Assembly: GCA_947567585.1 (NCBI GenBank)
Contig: CANONE010000020.1
Span: 1 to 20,677, forward strand
Origin: an uncultured Clostridia bacterium
GTDB taxonomy: Bacteria; Bacillota; Clostridia; Oscillospirales; Acutalibacteraceae
Direction: 5' to 3'
DNA length: 20,677 nt
Positions 7,724-15,575 of this stretch are shown piece by piece. The notes under the pieces are model-generated. The model made no database searches, was not told where the DNA came from, and saw nothing but the letters and a program-made list of their open reading frames with translations. Numbering within the stretch: the stretch's first letter is position 1; the number at the start of each line of letters is the position of its first letter. The translations under genes and the position numbers were made by a program.

Positions 7724-8251
7724 TTAGTTGGCCACCTGGACCATGGCGTGGCGGACTACCCGGTCATTCAGGGTATAGCCTTTCTGGAATACGGCGGAAA
7801 TGACATTTTCTCCGAAAGCCTCGTCCTCAATGTGGGCCACGGCGTTGTGGAGGTTGGGGTTAAAGGCTTCCCCTACTTCTCCCACGGCAGAGATTCCCAG
7901 CTTTTCAAACGCCGCTTTGATCTGCGCCTCAATCATTTCCACGCCCTTTCGCATATCCTCCCCAGAGGCATGGTCCTGGCCCAGGGCCCGCTCAATATTG
8001 TCCGCGATGGGCAGAATGGCCTGCACGGTGTCGGACACGGCGTTATTATAGATAGCCGTTTTCTCGGCGGCGGTGCGCTTGCGGAAATTGTCGTACTCCG
8101 CCAGTATCCGCAGATGCTGCTGCTTGTGCTCATCGTACTCCGCTTGAAGCTTTTCCAGCTCCGCCGCGGCGTCGGGCTCCTGTGGGGTCTCTTCCTCTTT
8201 TTCCGGCTCGTCCTGTACTTCTGGAGGCTTTTTTTTCTCTTTGTCCTTCAT
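7724..8251 (-). CDS. grpE: nucleotide exchange factor GrpE
   Basis: A 175-residue GrpE. The N-terminal third is highly charged and rich in Lys, Glu and Pro (disordered arm). A long coiled coil follows (about 30-90, LEKLQAEYDEHKQQHL...NFRKRTAAEK). The C-terminal beta domain carries the family signature, seen here as NAVAHIEDEAFGENVI and VFQKGYTLNDRVVRHAMVQV. It opens the DnaK nucleotide cleft to release ADP. AAAGGAG lies about 9 bases before the ATG. The gap to hrcA holds a small hairpin (GCGGC-TGC-GCCGC, 8294-8306), and the gap to dnaK holds repeat copy D plus a small CGGC/GCCG hairpin just past the stop. These may set relative transcript levels within the operon. Confidence 0.97.
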   Translation of the reverse strand: MKDKEKKKPPEVQDEPEKEEETPQEPDAAAELEKLQAEYDEHKQQHLRILAEYDNFRKRTAAEKTAIYNNAVSDTVQAILPIADNIERALGQDHASGEDMRKGVEMIEAQIKAAFEKLGISAVGEVGEAFNPNLHNAVAHIEDEAFGENVISAVFQKGYTLNDRVVRHAMVQVAN

Positions 8252-8346
8252 AGCTCCGGCTCCTTTCTGGCTTCCATTTTTATGATAAAGCTTGCGGCTG
8301 CGCCGCTTTGCCCGATTTTATTGAATATCGCCGACTCGCGGGCGCG

Positions 8347-9366
8347 CTATTCCTCCCGCGTCAGGGTGGTGAGGTGCTCTCCTACCTGGTGAGAGAGATA
8401 GGCCAGGGTGGCGGTCAGCCTTTGGTAATCCATGCGCATGGGGCCTATGGCGGCAATAGCTCCCGCGTCCCGCCCCTCTACGCTGTACCTGGCCACCAGC
8501 GCGGCCGCCTGCTCCAGCTCCGGCTGGCCAGTCTCGCGCCCGATCAGCGCCGTCACTCTGCCCTGCTTCTGCTCCAGCAGCGCGCTCATATCCTCCTGGC
8601 GCTCCAGCAGGTCCAGCATCCGCCGGGCCCCGTTTTGTCCCAGCTCTGGATAAAGCAGAAGGTTCATCTGCCCGCTTAGGAGGATCTCCGTGCGGACAGT
8701 GTCCCCAGCCGCCTCCAGCAAAGCCCGCAAAGGCGCCCCCGCCAGGGCGTACATCCCCCCCAGCCTGGCCGCCAGGCCCTGTAAAAACGCCGGGGTAATC
8801 TCGGCCACGTCTTTTCCTACGGCCTGCTCGTTAAAGGCCCTAAAAAAGAAACGCAGGATTTCCGTGGTCAAATCATAGTCGCAGTGGAAGACCCGGTTCT
8901 TTATAGCGCCCCCCGTACTGATCAGCAGCAGCATAGCGGTGCGGCGGCTGGTCTGCACCAGCTGGATGGCCTTCACCTTTGCTCCCGCGCCCCCCGGCGT
9001 GGCAACCGCGGCCGCACAGCGGCTCAGCCCAGCCGTCAGCCGGGCGGCGGAAGCCAGCAGCCGGCCTGAATCAAAGGGGGAAAGATGGGCGTCAATCCAG
9101 CGCATCTCTCGGGGCTCCAGGGAAACCGGCTCCATCAGCCGGTCCACAAACTCCCGGTAGCCCTGCTGGGAGGGCACCCGGCCGGCGGAGGTGTGGGGCT
9201 GTTCCAACAGGCCCAGCTCGGTTAAGCTGGCCATCTCATTGCGCACCGTAGCCGGAGAGGCCCCTACCTCTTGGGCAATGGCCTTACTGCCCACCGGCTC
9301 GCCGGTCTGAATATAGCTGGCAACCACACAGGATAAAATCTTATCTTTGCGGGCGGAAAGTTCCAT
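8347..9366 (-). CDS. hrcA: heat-inducible transcription repressor HrcA
   Basis: A 339-residue repressor, close to the usual HrcA length. The N-terminal winged helix (about 1-80) contains the conserved helix-turn-helix region VGSKAIAQEVGASPATVRNE and TSAGRVPSQQGYREFVD. A GAF-like dimer and sensor domain follows, ending VGEHLTTL. HrcA binds CIRCE and needs GroEL to fold, so chaperone titration during heat shock derepresses the operon. I start it at ATG 9366 (MELSARKDKIL), which has AGAAAGGA about 10 bases upstream. An in-frame start at 9417 would lie inside the CIRCE region and add 17 residues foreign to the family. It is the first gene of the operon and so regulates itself. Confidence 0.98.
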   Translation of the reverse strand: MELSARKDKILSCVVASYIQTGEPVGSKAIAQEVGASPATVRNEMASLTELGLLEQPHTSAGRVPSQQGYREFVDRLMEPVSLEPREMRWIDAHLSPFDSGRLLASAARLTAGLSRCAAAVATPGGAGAKVKAIQLVQTSRRTAMLLLISTGGAIKNRVFHCDYDLTTEILRFFFRAFNEQAVGKDVAEITPAFLQGLAARLGGMYALAGAPLRALLEAAGDTVRTEILLSGQMNLLLYPELGQNGARRMLDLLERQEDMSALLEQKQGRVTALIGRETGQPELEQAAALVARYSVEGRDAGAIAAIGPMRMDYQRLTATLAYLSHQVGEHLTTLTREE

Positions 9367-9410
9367 GAAAAGGGGGTCCTTTCTCCAGGGCGGCGCCCCG
9401 GGCAATGGAT

Positions 9411-9437
9411 TTAGCACTCTGTTTTGTGGAGTGCTAA
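9411..9437 (-). promoter_or_regulatory. CIRCE operator (HrcA binding site)
   Basis: TTAGCACTC (9411-9419), nine spacer bases, and GAGTGCTAA (9429-9437) match the established CIRCE consensus at every position of both arms. It lies between the promoter and the hrcA start, where bound HrcA would block transcription and where the RNA can also form a hairpin. Confidence 0.99.
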
Positions 9438-9448
9438 ACTATACCAAT

Positions 9449-9477
9449 AATGTACCACGATGGTCAGAAAAAGTCAA
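9449..9477 (-). promoter_or_regulatory. sigma-A promoter of the hrcA-grpE-dnaK-dnaJ operon
   Basis: On the minus strand TTGACT (9477-9472) and TACATT (9454-9449) are separated by 17 bases, placing the start of transcription near 9442, just before CIRCE. The bases upstream are AT-rich with a repeated TTTGTTAA word (9486-9503), possibly an UP element. Confidence 0.8.
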
Positions 9478-9556
9478 TATCTTATTTGTTAAAAGTTTGT
9501 TAAGGCAATCTCTAGGACGCTGGCTGTGAATGGCGCGGAGCCGCCTGAAAGCAGCA

Positions 9557-9606
9557 GAAAAGCATCCCCCCGCAAAGCTGTGCTGGGATGGATGCTTTTC
9601 CTTTTT
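9557..9606. terminator. bidirectional intrinsic terminator after the MFS gene
   Basis: GAAAAGCATCC (9557-9567) and GGATGCTTTTC (9590-9600) form a perfect 11-bp stem with a 22-base loop, starting 14 bases past the MFS stop. On the plus strand it runs into CTTTTT; on the minus strand the U-run is part of the stem. It separates the MFS gene from the divergent heat-shock promoter. Confidence 0.7.
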
Positions 9607-9614
9607 CGCGCCGT

Positions 9615-10907
9615 CTACTTTCCTGCCGCGCCGTACTTCCTTTGCCCCAGGAGCAGCAGCGCCAGCCCCAGCAGGAACAGGATGGCCAAGCTGATGACCC
9701 CCACGGAGTCCCGGCCCGTCATCTGGGTGAACATGGCCACCAGCAGGGGGCCGATCACCGCCGCGAACTTTCCAAAGATATCGAAAAAGCCGAAGTATTC
9801 ATTGGAGCGTTCCGCTGGGATCAGCTTGCCAAAATGGGAGCGGGAAATGGCTTGGATCCCCCCCTGCACAGTCCCCACCAAAAAGGCCATGCACCAGAAC
9901 AGCACCAGGGATAGATGCAGCGCGGACGGGTCCCCCGGATGGTTTTCTATATTGAAGCCCATATAGAACCCCACCACGGTAATGAAGAAATACATGGCCA
10001 CAGCCCCGCACAAAGCCTTTAGCGCGCCTATCCTTCCGGCCAGCCTGCCGAACAAAATGGAGAAGGGCACCGCCACAATCTGCGTCATCAAAAGGGCCAA
10101 AATCATGCTGATATTGTCCAGTCCCAGCTTGGAGCCATAGGAAGTGGATACTGAAATAATCGTTCCCACCCCGTCAATATAGAAGAAATAAGCCACAATA
10201 AAAAGGAAGATATGTTTCTGGGAAAAAATATCCTTGGCCGTGTGCAGGAGGTTGGAAAAGGTAGAGCGCACCAGGTTCTTCCGGGCTTCGATATAATGAA
10301 TCTGCCGGACATTTTTTAAAAATGGAACGCTGAACGCCGCCCACCACAGGCTGGTCAGGACAATCACCAGCTTAAAGGCCAGCATATTGTCCATCCCCAT
10401 TACAAACAGGATGACGATGGAAATCACAAAGGGGATGGTGCTGCCGCCAATATAGCCCATGGCATAGCCCCAGGAGGAAACCCGGTCCATGCGTTCCGGG
10501 GAAGTGACGTCGGTTAAAAAGGAATCATAAAACAGGCAGGAGCCGGAGAAGCCAATATGGGAGAGCACGTACCCTACTAGCAGCATCCGGTATTCGTCAA
10601 ACAGGGCGCTGGTCAGGGTAAACAGCACGCCAATGGCCAGAAAGCCGGCAAACAGCCGCATTTTATGCCCCTTATGGTCCGCCAGCGCCCCCAGTACCGG
10701 CGCCAGAACCGCCACCACAAAGGTGGAAATGGATGTGCCATAAGACCAAAGCACCAGATTATCCGCGCCGTTGGCCGCGCAGACATTGCCAAAGTAGATG
10801 GGGAAAATCACCGCCAGAATATTGGTGGCGTACACGGAATTGGCCCAGTCGTACATGATCCAGCTTTTTTCAGCTTTCGTAAATTTTTTGTCATTGGCTC
10901 TTGCCAT
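9615..10907 (-). CDS. MFS transporter, UMF1/Atg22-like family
   Basis: A 430-residue membrane protein with about twelve hydrophobic segments. The N-terminus KSWIMYDWANSVYATNILAV is the hallmark of the UMF1 (Atg22-like) branch of the major facilitator superfamily. A cytoplasmic-type loop motif (GALADHKGHKMRL) lies between helices 2 and 3, as expected for MFS proteins. Bacterial members have no firmly known substrate, and a yeast relative exports amino acids from the vacuole. AAAGGGGTG stands about 8 bases before the ATG. It is a single gene on the minus strand between proBA and the heat-shock operon. It might share the proBA transcript, since proA ends only 111 bases upstream with no strong terminator, but a link to proline is speculation. 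Confidence 0.88.
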   Translation of the reverse strand: MARANDKKFTKAEKSWIMYDWANSVYATNILAVIFPIYFGNVCAANGADNLVLWSYGTSISTFVVAVLAPVLGALADHKGHKMRLFAGFLAIGVLFTLTSALFDEYRMLLVGYVLSHIGFSGSCLFYDSFLTDVTSPERMDRVSSWGYAMGYIGGSTIPFVISIVILFVMGMDNMLAFKLVIVLTSLWWAAFSVPFLKNVRQIHYIEARKNLVRSTFSNLLHTAKDIFSQKHIFLFIVAYFFYIDGVGTIISVSTSYGSKLGLDNISMILALLMTQIVAVPFSILFGRLAGRIGALKALCGAVAMYFFITVVGFYMGFNIENHPGDPSALHLSLVLFWCMAFLVGTVQGGIQAISRSHFGKLIPAERSNEYFGFFDIFGKFAAVIGPLLVAMFTQMTGRDSVGVISLAILFLLGLALLLLGQRKYGAAGK

Positions 10908-11018
10908 AAGGCAACACCCCTTTCGGGAATATCATCTCATATTTCCGCCTAATTAGCAATACCTTATATGCAAAACTTTCAAAAAGTCTCTGAAATGTGG
11001 ACGACGCCGGCCCCAGGC

Positions 11019-12266
11019 TCAGCGCACCTGCCCGCTGCCGTACACCAGGTATTTCCAGGAGGTAAGGGCCTGCAGGCCCATGGGGCCCCGGGCATGGAGC
11101 TTTTGGGTGGAGATGCCGATCTCGGCGCCCAGGCCGAACTCCCCGCCGTCGGTAAAGCGGGTGGAGGCGTTGACGTAGACGGCGGCGGCGTCCACCTGGC
11201 TGAGAAAAGTCTGGGCGGCGGAATAGCTGTCGGTGACAATGCACTCCGAGTGGCCGGTGCCGTGGGCGTTGATGAAATCAATGGCCCCGGCCAGGCTGTC
11301 TACCGTCCGCACAGCCAGAATATAGTCCCCATATTCCGCGTCCCAGTCGCTTTCCTGGGCAGGGACCCCCCGATCCCCCAGCAGGGCCAGGGCGGGCTTG
11401 TCGCAGCGCAGCTCCACATGATTTTGGTCCAATAGAGGCAGGGCCTTCTGGAAAAAGGCTTCGGCTATGTCCCGGTGGAGCACCAGGCATTCGGCGGCGT
11501 TGCACACAGAGGGGCGGGAGCATTTGGCGTTATACACAATGCCCGCCGCCATGGCGGGGTCCGCGTCCTTGTCCACATAGACGTGGCAGACCCCTTCGCC
11601 GGTGCGGATAACCGGCACGCTGGCCTCCTTGGCCACCGCCCGGATGAGCCCCGGGCCCCCTCGGGGGATCAGCACATCCAGATACCGGTCCAGATGCATA
11701 AGCTGCTGGGCGCTTTCCCGGCTGGGGTCCTGCACCAAAGAGACGCAGCCCCCAGGCAGCCCCGCGCTTTCCAGGGCCTGGGACATGACCGCCGCCAGGG
11801 CCCGGTTGGAATGGATGGCCTCCCTGCCGCCCCGGAGGATGCAGGCGTTTCCAGACTTTAGGCACAGCGCCGCCGCGTCCACCGTGACATTGGGCCGGGC
11901 CTCATAGATGATTCCCACCACGCCCAGGGGAACTCTGCGGCGGGAGATTACCAGCCCATTGGGCCGGGTCTGGGTCCAGTCCGATTCCCCCACCGGGTCC
12001 GCCAGCGCCGCCACCTCCCGGACGCCCGCGGCCATGCCGCCGATCCTCTGGGCGCTTAAGGCCAGCCTGTCCAAAAGCGCGGCCCTGGTCCCACTGGCCC
12101 GGGCTGCCTCCATATCCCGGGCGTTGGCGGCTAAAATTTCCTCCACGCCATTTTCCAAAGCCCGGGCAATTTCCTCCAAAGCCCGGTTTTTTTCCACCGT
12201 GCCCGCCATGGCCAAAACGCCCGCCGCCGCCCGGGCCGCGGCCCCCTGCCTCTCCAATTCCGTCAT
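11019..12266 (-). CDS. proA: gamma-glutamyl phosphate reductase (proline synthesis)
   Basis: A 415-residue ProA, the usual length. It reduces gamma-glutamyl phosphate with NADPH to glutamate semialdehyde, the second step of proline synthesis, in the cytoplasm. Visible family features are GVVGIIYEARPNVTVDAAAL, LKSGNACILRGGREA, and the active-site stretch RPSVCNAAECLVLH containing the catalytic cysteine. The start is ATG 12266 (MTELERQG), with AGGAGG nine bases upstream; an in-frame start at 12335 has no such site. The residue usually written Thr in NAKTQRP is Cys here (NAKCSRP). It lies downstream of proB, but a 195-base gap with repeat copy B separates the two, so the RNA between them is structured. 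Confidence 0.98.
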   Translation of the reverse strand: MTELERQGAAARAAAGVLAMAGTVEKNRALEEIARALENGVEEILAANARDMEAARASGTRAALLDRLALSAQRIGGMAAGVREVAALADPVGESDWTQTRPNGLVISRRRVPLGVVGIIYEARPNVTVDAAALCLKSGNACILRGGREAIHSNRALAAVMSQALESAGLPGGCVSLVQDPSRESAQQLMHLDRYLDVLIPRGGPGLIRAVAKEASVPVIRTGEGVCHVYVDKDADPAMAAGIVYNAKCSRPSVCNAAECLVLHRDIAEAFFQKALPLLDQNHVELRCDKPALALLGDRGVPAQESDWDAEYGDYILAVRTVDSLAGAIDFINAHGTGHSECIVTDSYSAAQTFLSQVDAAAVYVNASTRFTDGGEFGLGAEIGISTQKLHARGPMGLQALTSWKYLVYGSGQVR

Positions 12267-12335
12267 ACCATCCAACCTCCTAAAATGTAAAGTCAACGCC
12301 TGGGGCTCCGCCCGCAAGCTTACAGTACGGCCCAA

Positions 12336-12412
12336 ACAAAATCCGAATCAAAAGTTTTGCCACTTTTTCAAAAGCGGCGGGCTGTAGGGGCGGGCGTCCG
12401 CCGGCGGCGGAC
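12336..12412 (-). repeat. dispersed hairpin element, copy B (proB-proA gap)
   Basis: Read on the minus strand: hairpin GTCCGCC-GCC-GGCGGAC (12412-12396), a short GC-rich spacer, a weaker hairpin with the CTTTTGAAAAAG centre (about 12377-12361), then the tail AAAACTTTTGATTCGGATTT. Order, spacing and tail match copies A and C. In the proBA transcript it lies in sense orientation between the two genes and could attenuate proA. Confidence 0.65.
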
Positions 12413-12461
12413 ATGTGCGAACCGGACAAGCCGGCAGGCGACCCCCAAAGCCCCTGCGGCC

Positions 12462-13259
12462 TTACAAGGCCGGAAACAGCGTCCCCGCCGGCTTGCCCTC
12501 CACAATGTCATAAAGGGCCTCGGGACGGGCCCCGTTGGCAATGACCATGCTGCAGCCGGCCCGGGTGGCCGTCTCGGCCGCTGAAAGCTTCGTGGCCATG
12601 CCGCCGGTGCCCTGCCAGGTTCCGGCCCCCCCGGCCATGGCAAGGATTTCCGGAGTCAAGGCTTCCACCCGGGAGAGCAGGCGGGCGCCGCTGTCCGTCC
12701 GGGGGTCCGCGCTGTAGAGGCCGTCAATATCGCTGAGAAGCACCAGCAGCCGCGCCCCGCACAGGGCCGCCACCATGGCCGAGAGGGTATCGTTGTCCCC
12801 CAGCACCTTGTGGCGGCCGGTTTCTATTTCGTCAGAGGAAACCGAGTCGTTCTCGTTGACCACGGGAATAATCCCCAGCTCCAGCAAGGCGGAAAAGGTC
12901 CCTTTTAAATGCTCCGCCCGGGCCGGGTCCTGTACGTCCTCGCCGGTTAGGAGGATCTGGGCCATGGTCCTATTGTATTCAGAGAAAAGCTTGTCGTAAA
13001 TATGCATCATCCGGCACTGGCCCACAGCGGCGGCGGCCTGTTTCATCCGCAGCTCCTGGGGCCGCTGCCGCAGGCCCATATGGGCCGTGCCCACGGCAAT
13101 GGCCCCGGAGGTCACCAGAATAACCTGCCAGCCCGCCCCGCTGAGATCCGCCAGCACCCGCACCAGCCGTTCCATATTCCGCAGGTCCAGGCTGCCGGAG
13201 GAATGGGTCAGTGTGGAGGTGCCTACCTTGACCACTAAACGGTTTTCTGTCCTCTTCAT
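12462..13259 (-). CDS. proB: glutamate 5-kinase, short form without PUA domain
   Basis: A 265-residue amino-acid kinase that phosphorylates glutamate at the gamma carboxylate, the first and usually feedback-controlled step of proline synthesis. Motifs in order: VVKVGTSTLTH (phosphate loop), LVTSGAIAVG, IPVVNENDSVSSDEI, GDNDTLSAMVAALCGARLLVLLSD split over the nucleotide site, and GTGGMATKLSAA. It stops after the kinase domain. The E. coli and B. subtilis enzymes are about 100 residues longer because of a C-terminal PUA domain, absent here and not found in any frame of the following 195 bases. Short forms are known in other bacteria. GGGAGA stands about 9 bases before the ATG. Confidence 0.97.
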   Translation of the reverse strand: MKRTENRLVVKVGTSTLTHSSGSLDLRNMERLVRVLADLSGAGWQVILVTSGAIAVGTAHMGLRQRPQELRMKQAAAAVGQCRMMHIYDKLFSEYNRTMAQILLTGEDVQDPARAEHLKGTFSALLELGIIPVVNENDSVSSDEIETGRHKVLGDNDTLSAMVAALCGARLLVLLSDIDGLYSADPRTDSGARLLSRVEALTPEILAMAGGAGTWQGTGGMATKLSAAETATRAGCSMVIANGARPEALYDIVEGKPAGTLFPAL

Positions 13260-13306
13260 TGCAATCCATCTCCCGGGTGTGTTTTACCGTTTTCACGATT
13301 CAGAAA

Positions 13307-13340
13307 GGGCCTGGCGTACAAGAAGCCAAGCCCCTTTTAT
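13307..13340. terminator. hairpin between the proB leader and the phage-derived operon
   Basis: GGGCCTGGC (13307-13315) and GCCAAGCCC (13325-13333) form a 9-bp stem with one G-U pair. On the plus strand CTTTTATTT follows, so it can act as a terminator for plus-strand transcripts entering from the left. On the minus strand it would lie at the very 5' end of the proBA RNA as a protective hairpin. Confidence 0.5.
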
Positions 13341-13342
13341 TT

Positions 13343-13371
13343 AGGATACCCTATTTAGGCGATTTCCGCAA
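13343..13371 (-). promoter_or_regulatory. possible promoter of proBA
   Basis: On the minus strand TTGCGG (13371-13366) and TATCCT (13348-13343) are 17 bases apart, giving a leader of about 80 bases before proB. The match is moderate. No T-box motif (AGGGTGGNACC) is visible in the leader or upstream. Confidence 0.4.
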
Positions 13372-13489
13372 GAACTTTTTCCATGGATCTGTCTATGAAT
13401 CGGAAGAATCCAATTGAGAAAATGGGTGCTGCCTTAAAACCCCCTCCGCATTCTCGATGACAAAACGACATCTTAGGTGGGAATGCCTC

Positions 13490-13518
13490 TTGACAAATTG
13501 TCAATATGACTTTATAAT
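13490..13518 (+). promoter_or_regulatory. consensus sigma-A promoter of the phage-derived operon
   Basis: TTGACA (13490-13495) and TATAAT (13513-13518), both perfect consensus hexamers, are separated by the ideal 17 bases. Transcription would start near 13525, about 40 bases before the first gene. A promoter this strong normally needs repression. Confidence 0.9.
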
Positions 13519-13544
13519 ATTAAATTAGTAGGCGAATTGACAAT
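13490..13544. promoter_or_regulatory. probable repressor operator overlapping the promoter
   Basis: TTGACAAATTGTCAA (13490-13504) is a perfect 6+6 palindrome covering the -35 box. A third half-site in the word ATTGACAAT (13536-13544) is the exact reverse complement of ATTGTCAAT (13497-13505) and lies between the transcription start and the ribosome binding site. The arrangement, a full site on the -35 box plus a downstream site, fits a dimeric repressor. No repressor gene is in the window. Confidence 0.6.
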
Positions 13545-13566
13545 AAATTACAGAAAGGGGATCAAA

Positions 13567-13815
13567 ATGAACACAGGGAAATCGTATACCGAGTCCTTTG
13601 ACTATGCCCGGATGGCCCAGGAGGCCGCCAGGGAACAGGAGGCCCTACATAGGCGCCTGGAGCTGCGGCGGGCGGCGGGACCGGCTTCGCCGGACCAGGA
13701 GCTGGTGTGGAAGCGGGAAAACAGCATTCTGTATTCCATGTACTTAGAACAGCGCGGCAACCAAAGGGTCTTTTCCCGCCGGGCCCGTCTGCGGGAGGAA
13801 GCCCTATGCCGGTAG
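13567..13815 (+). CDS. small charged protein of unknown function, first gene of the phage-derived operon
   Basis: An 82-residue protein rich in Arg, Glu and Ala, with no membrane segment or signal peptide and a mostly helical, amphipathic look (ARMAQEAAREQEALHRRLEL and RVFSRRARLREEAL). I do not recognise a family. The start is ATG 13567, with AGAAAGGGG seven bases upstream; an in-frame start at 13537 overlaps the probable operator half-site. It overlaps the next gene, terS, by 10 bases, so the two are probably translationally coupled. Small proteins in this position of phage genomes are often DNA-binding or packaging accessories, but nothing here proves that. Confidence 0.75.
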   Translation: MNTGKSYTESFDYARMAQEAAREQEALHRRLELRRAAGPASPDQELVWKRENSILYSMYLEQRGNQRVFSRRARLREEALCR

Positions 13816-14177
13816 AGGGGGGTGGAAAAAAGCCCAAGGCAAGCGGAGCGCGGTACGCGGGGCTGGCGGAGGCGTATTTTTCCCACTGCCAGGAAAATGG
13901 GCTGCACCCCTCTCTGCCGGGGCTGGCGCTGGCCTTGGGGTTGGAATCCCGGCAGGAGCTGGAACGCCTGGCCCAGGGAAAGGCCAAGTGGGCGGGGGCC
14001 GTGCGCCGGGCCATGACCCGGGTGGAGGAGGCAAACATTCAGTCCGCCTATAAGAAAGATTCCGCAGCCAGCGCGAAGTTCATTCTGCAAAACGGGTTCG
14101 GCTACAGCGAAAAGCCCGCCCCCCAGCCTCCGGAGCAGATCTCCGTCAGCATTCTGGAGGACGGGCCATGCGGGTAA
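13806..14177 (+). CDS. terS: phage terminase small subunit-like protein
   Basis: A 123-residue protein. The central part LPGLALALGLESRQELERLA looks like the DNA-binding helix-turn-helix of terminase small subunits. The C-terminal part (IQSAYKKDSAASAKFILQNGFGYSEKP) matches the pattern near the end of gp3-like small subunits, where a helix packed with Ala and Phe precedes an NxFGY motif. TerS recognises the packaging site on phage DNA and activates TerL. GGGAGGAA lies just before the ATG at 13806. It overlaps the upstream gene by 10 bases and terL by 10 bases, a tight, coupled arrangement. Nothing in the frame suggests decay. Confidence 0.82.
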   Translation: MPVEGGGKKPKASGARYAGLAEAYFSHCQENGLHPSLPGLALALGLESRQELERLAQGKAKWAGAVRRAMTRVEEANIQSAYKKDSAASAKFILQNGFGYSEKPAPQPPEQISVSILEDGPCG

Positions 14178-15547
14178 CCATTCCCGCCGCCGCCATCAAC
14201 CGGGCCTACCTGCCCCTGCTTCGGGACAGCCGCCACCGCTATCTGGTGCTCTACGGCGGCGCGGGCAGCGGGAAAAGCGTGTTCGCGGCCCAGCGCTACC
14301 TGGTCCGGCTCATGGAGAGCCCGCTGTGCAATCTCCTGGTAGCCCGGGCCACGGCGGTAAGCCACCGGGATTCCACCTATGCCCTCTTCAAGCAGGTCAT
14401 TGCCCGCTGGGGGCTGGGGAGCCTTTTTAAGTGCGGGGACAGCGACCTGCGGATCACCTGCAAAAACGGCAACGCCGTTATTTTCAAGGGCCTGGACGAT
14501 CCGGAAAAGATAAAGTCCGTCACCTTTCCCAAGGGAGAGCTGACAGACGTCTGGATCGAAGAGGCTTCGGAGCTCACCGAGGCTCAGTTTAACCAGCTGG
14601 ACCTGCGCCTGCGGGGCCGGGGGGCCCACAAGCAGATCACCCTGACCTTTAACCCGGTTTCCTCTATGCACTGGCTGAAGGCCCGCTTTTTTGACCGCCA
14701 GGACCCCCGGGCCCTGGCGCTGAAAACCACCTACCGGGACAACGCCTTCCTGGACCCGGCCTACCGGGAAACCCTGGAATCCTACCGGGACAGCGACCCG
14801 TACTATTACCAGGTGTACTGCCTGGGGGAATGGGGCGCGCTGGGCCAGAGTATCTTTGATGCGGGCAAGCTCTCCCGGCGGCTGGGGGAGCTGCCAGAGC
14901 CTATCAGGCAGGGGGATTTCCTGATAGAGGAAGGCGGGGGCTTCCGGTTCGCCCAGCAGGCGGGGGGATTTGTGTCGGTCTACCGGGAGCCCCGGCCGGG
15001 GCGGGAATACGTCATTGGCGGAGACACGGCCGGAGAGGGGTCGGACTACTTTGCGGCCCAGGTGCTGGACCTAGATTCCGGAGAACAGGTGTGTACCCTG
15101 CGGGGCCGCATGGACGAGGACCTTTACGCCCGGCAGGTTTACTGCCTGGGCCTCTGGTACAACAGCGCCCTGCTGGCCGTGGAGGCCAACTTTTCCAGCT
15201 ACCCCCTGCGGGAGCTGGAACGCCTGGGGTACCCCAACCTCTACACCCGCCCCCGGGAGGACAGCGCCACCCGCCGCCTGGTCCGCAGCCCGGGCTTTCG
15301 CACCACCAGCGCCAACCGCCCGGTGATTCTGGCGCAGCTGGTAGAGGTGGTCCGGGACCACGCCGGCTGGCTCAACGACAGGCAGACCATCTCCGAACTG
15401 CTTACCTTCGTGCGCAACGACCGGGGCCGGCCCGAAGCCCAGTCCGGCGCCCACGACGACTGCGTCATGTCCCTGGCCATCGCCCACCACATCCGCCGGG
15501 ACCCTCCTTTAGGAGGCTTTTTCAGCCTGTCGGTAGGGCGGAGCTAA
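14168..15547 (+). CDS. terL: phage terminase large subunit, PBSX type
   Basis: A full-length 459-residue packaging motor. The N-terminal ATPase has Walker A YGGAGSGKS (29-37), Walker B VWIEEASE (128-135) and the coupling motif LTFNP (159-163). The C-terminal RNase H-like nuclease carries its acidic residues in GGDTAGEGSDY (Asp 286), AVEANFSS (Glu 339) and AHDDCVMSLAIA (Asp 430/431). All residues needed for ATP hydrolysis and DNA cleavage are therefore present. It would cut concatemeric DNA and pump it into proheads. The next genes should be portal and capsid, but the sequence goes through an orphan ribosome binding site and a repeat to a holin gene. Codon choice is as GC-rich as the host genes. 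Confidence 0.95.
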   Translation: MRVTIPAAAINRAYLPLLRDSRHRYLVLYGGAGSGKSVFAAQRYLVRLMESPLCNLLVARATAVSHRDSTYALFKQVIARWGLGSLFKCGDSDLRITCKNGNAVIFKGLDDPEKIKSVTFPKGELTDVWIEEASELTEAQFNQLDLRLRGRGAHKQITLTFNPVSSMHWLKARFFDRQDPRALALKTTYRDNAFLDPAYRETLESYRDSDPYYYQVYCLGEWGALGQSIFDAGKLSRRLGELPEPIRQGDFLIEEGGGFRFAQQAGGFVSVYREPRPGREYVIGGDTAGEGSDYFAAQVLDLDSGEQVCTLRGRMDEDLYARQVYCLGLWYNSALLAVEANFSSYPLRELERLGYPNLYTRPREDSATRRLVRSPGFRTTSANRPVILAQLVEVVRDHAGWLNDRQTISELLTFVRNDRGRPEAQSGAHDDCVMSLAIAHHIRRDPPLGGFFSLSVGRS

Positions 15548-15575
15548 GCCGGACCAAGATGTGAGTTGGGCGAGA

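Noticed and set aside
10908..11018. Terminator and promoter between proA and the MFS gene
   Set aside because: Only a 5-bp ACTTT/AAAGT hairpin and poor promoter matches (TTGCTA with GATGAT) are visible, not enough to call either.
13382..13459. 25-codon frame (MDLSMNRKNP...) between proB and the phage operon
   Set aside because: No ribosome binding site and no known relatives; too short to support.
13260..13490. T-box or other riboswitch upstream of proBA
   Set aside because: No T-box consensus, specifier loop or terminator/antiterminator pair was found; only one moderate hairpin is visible.
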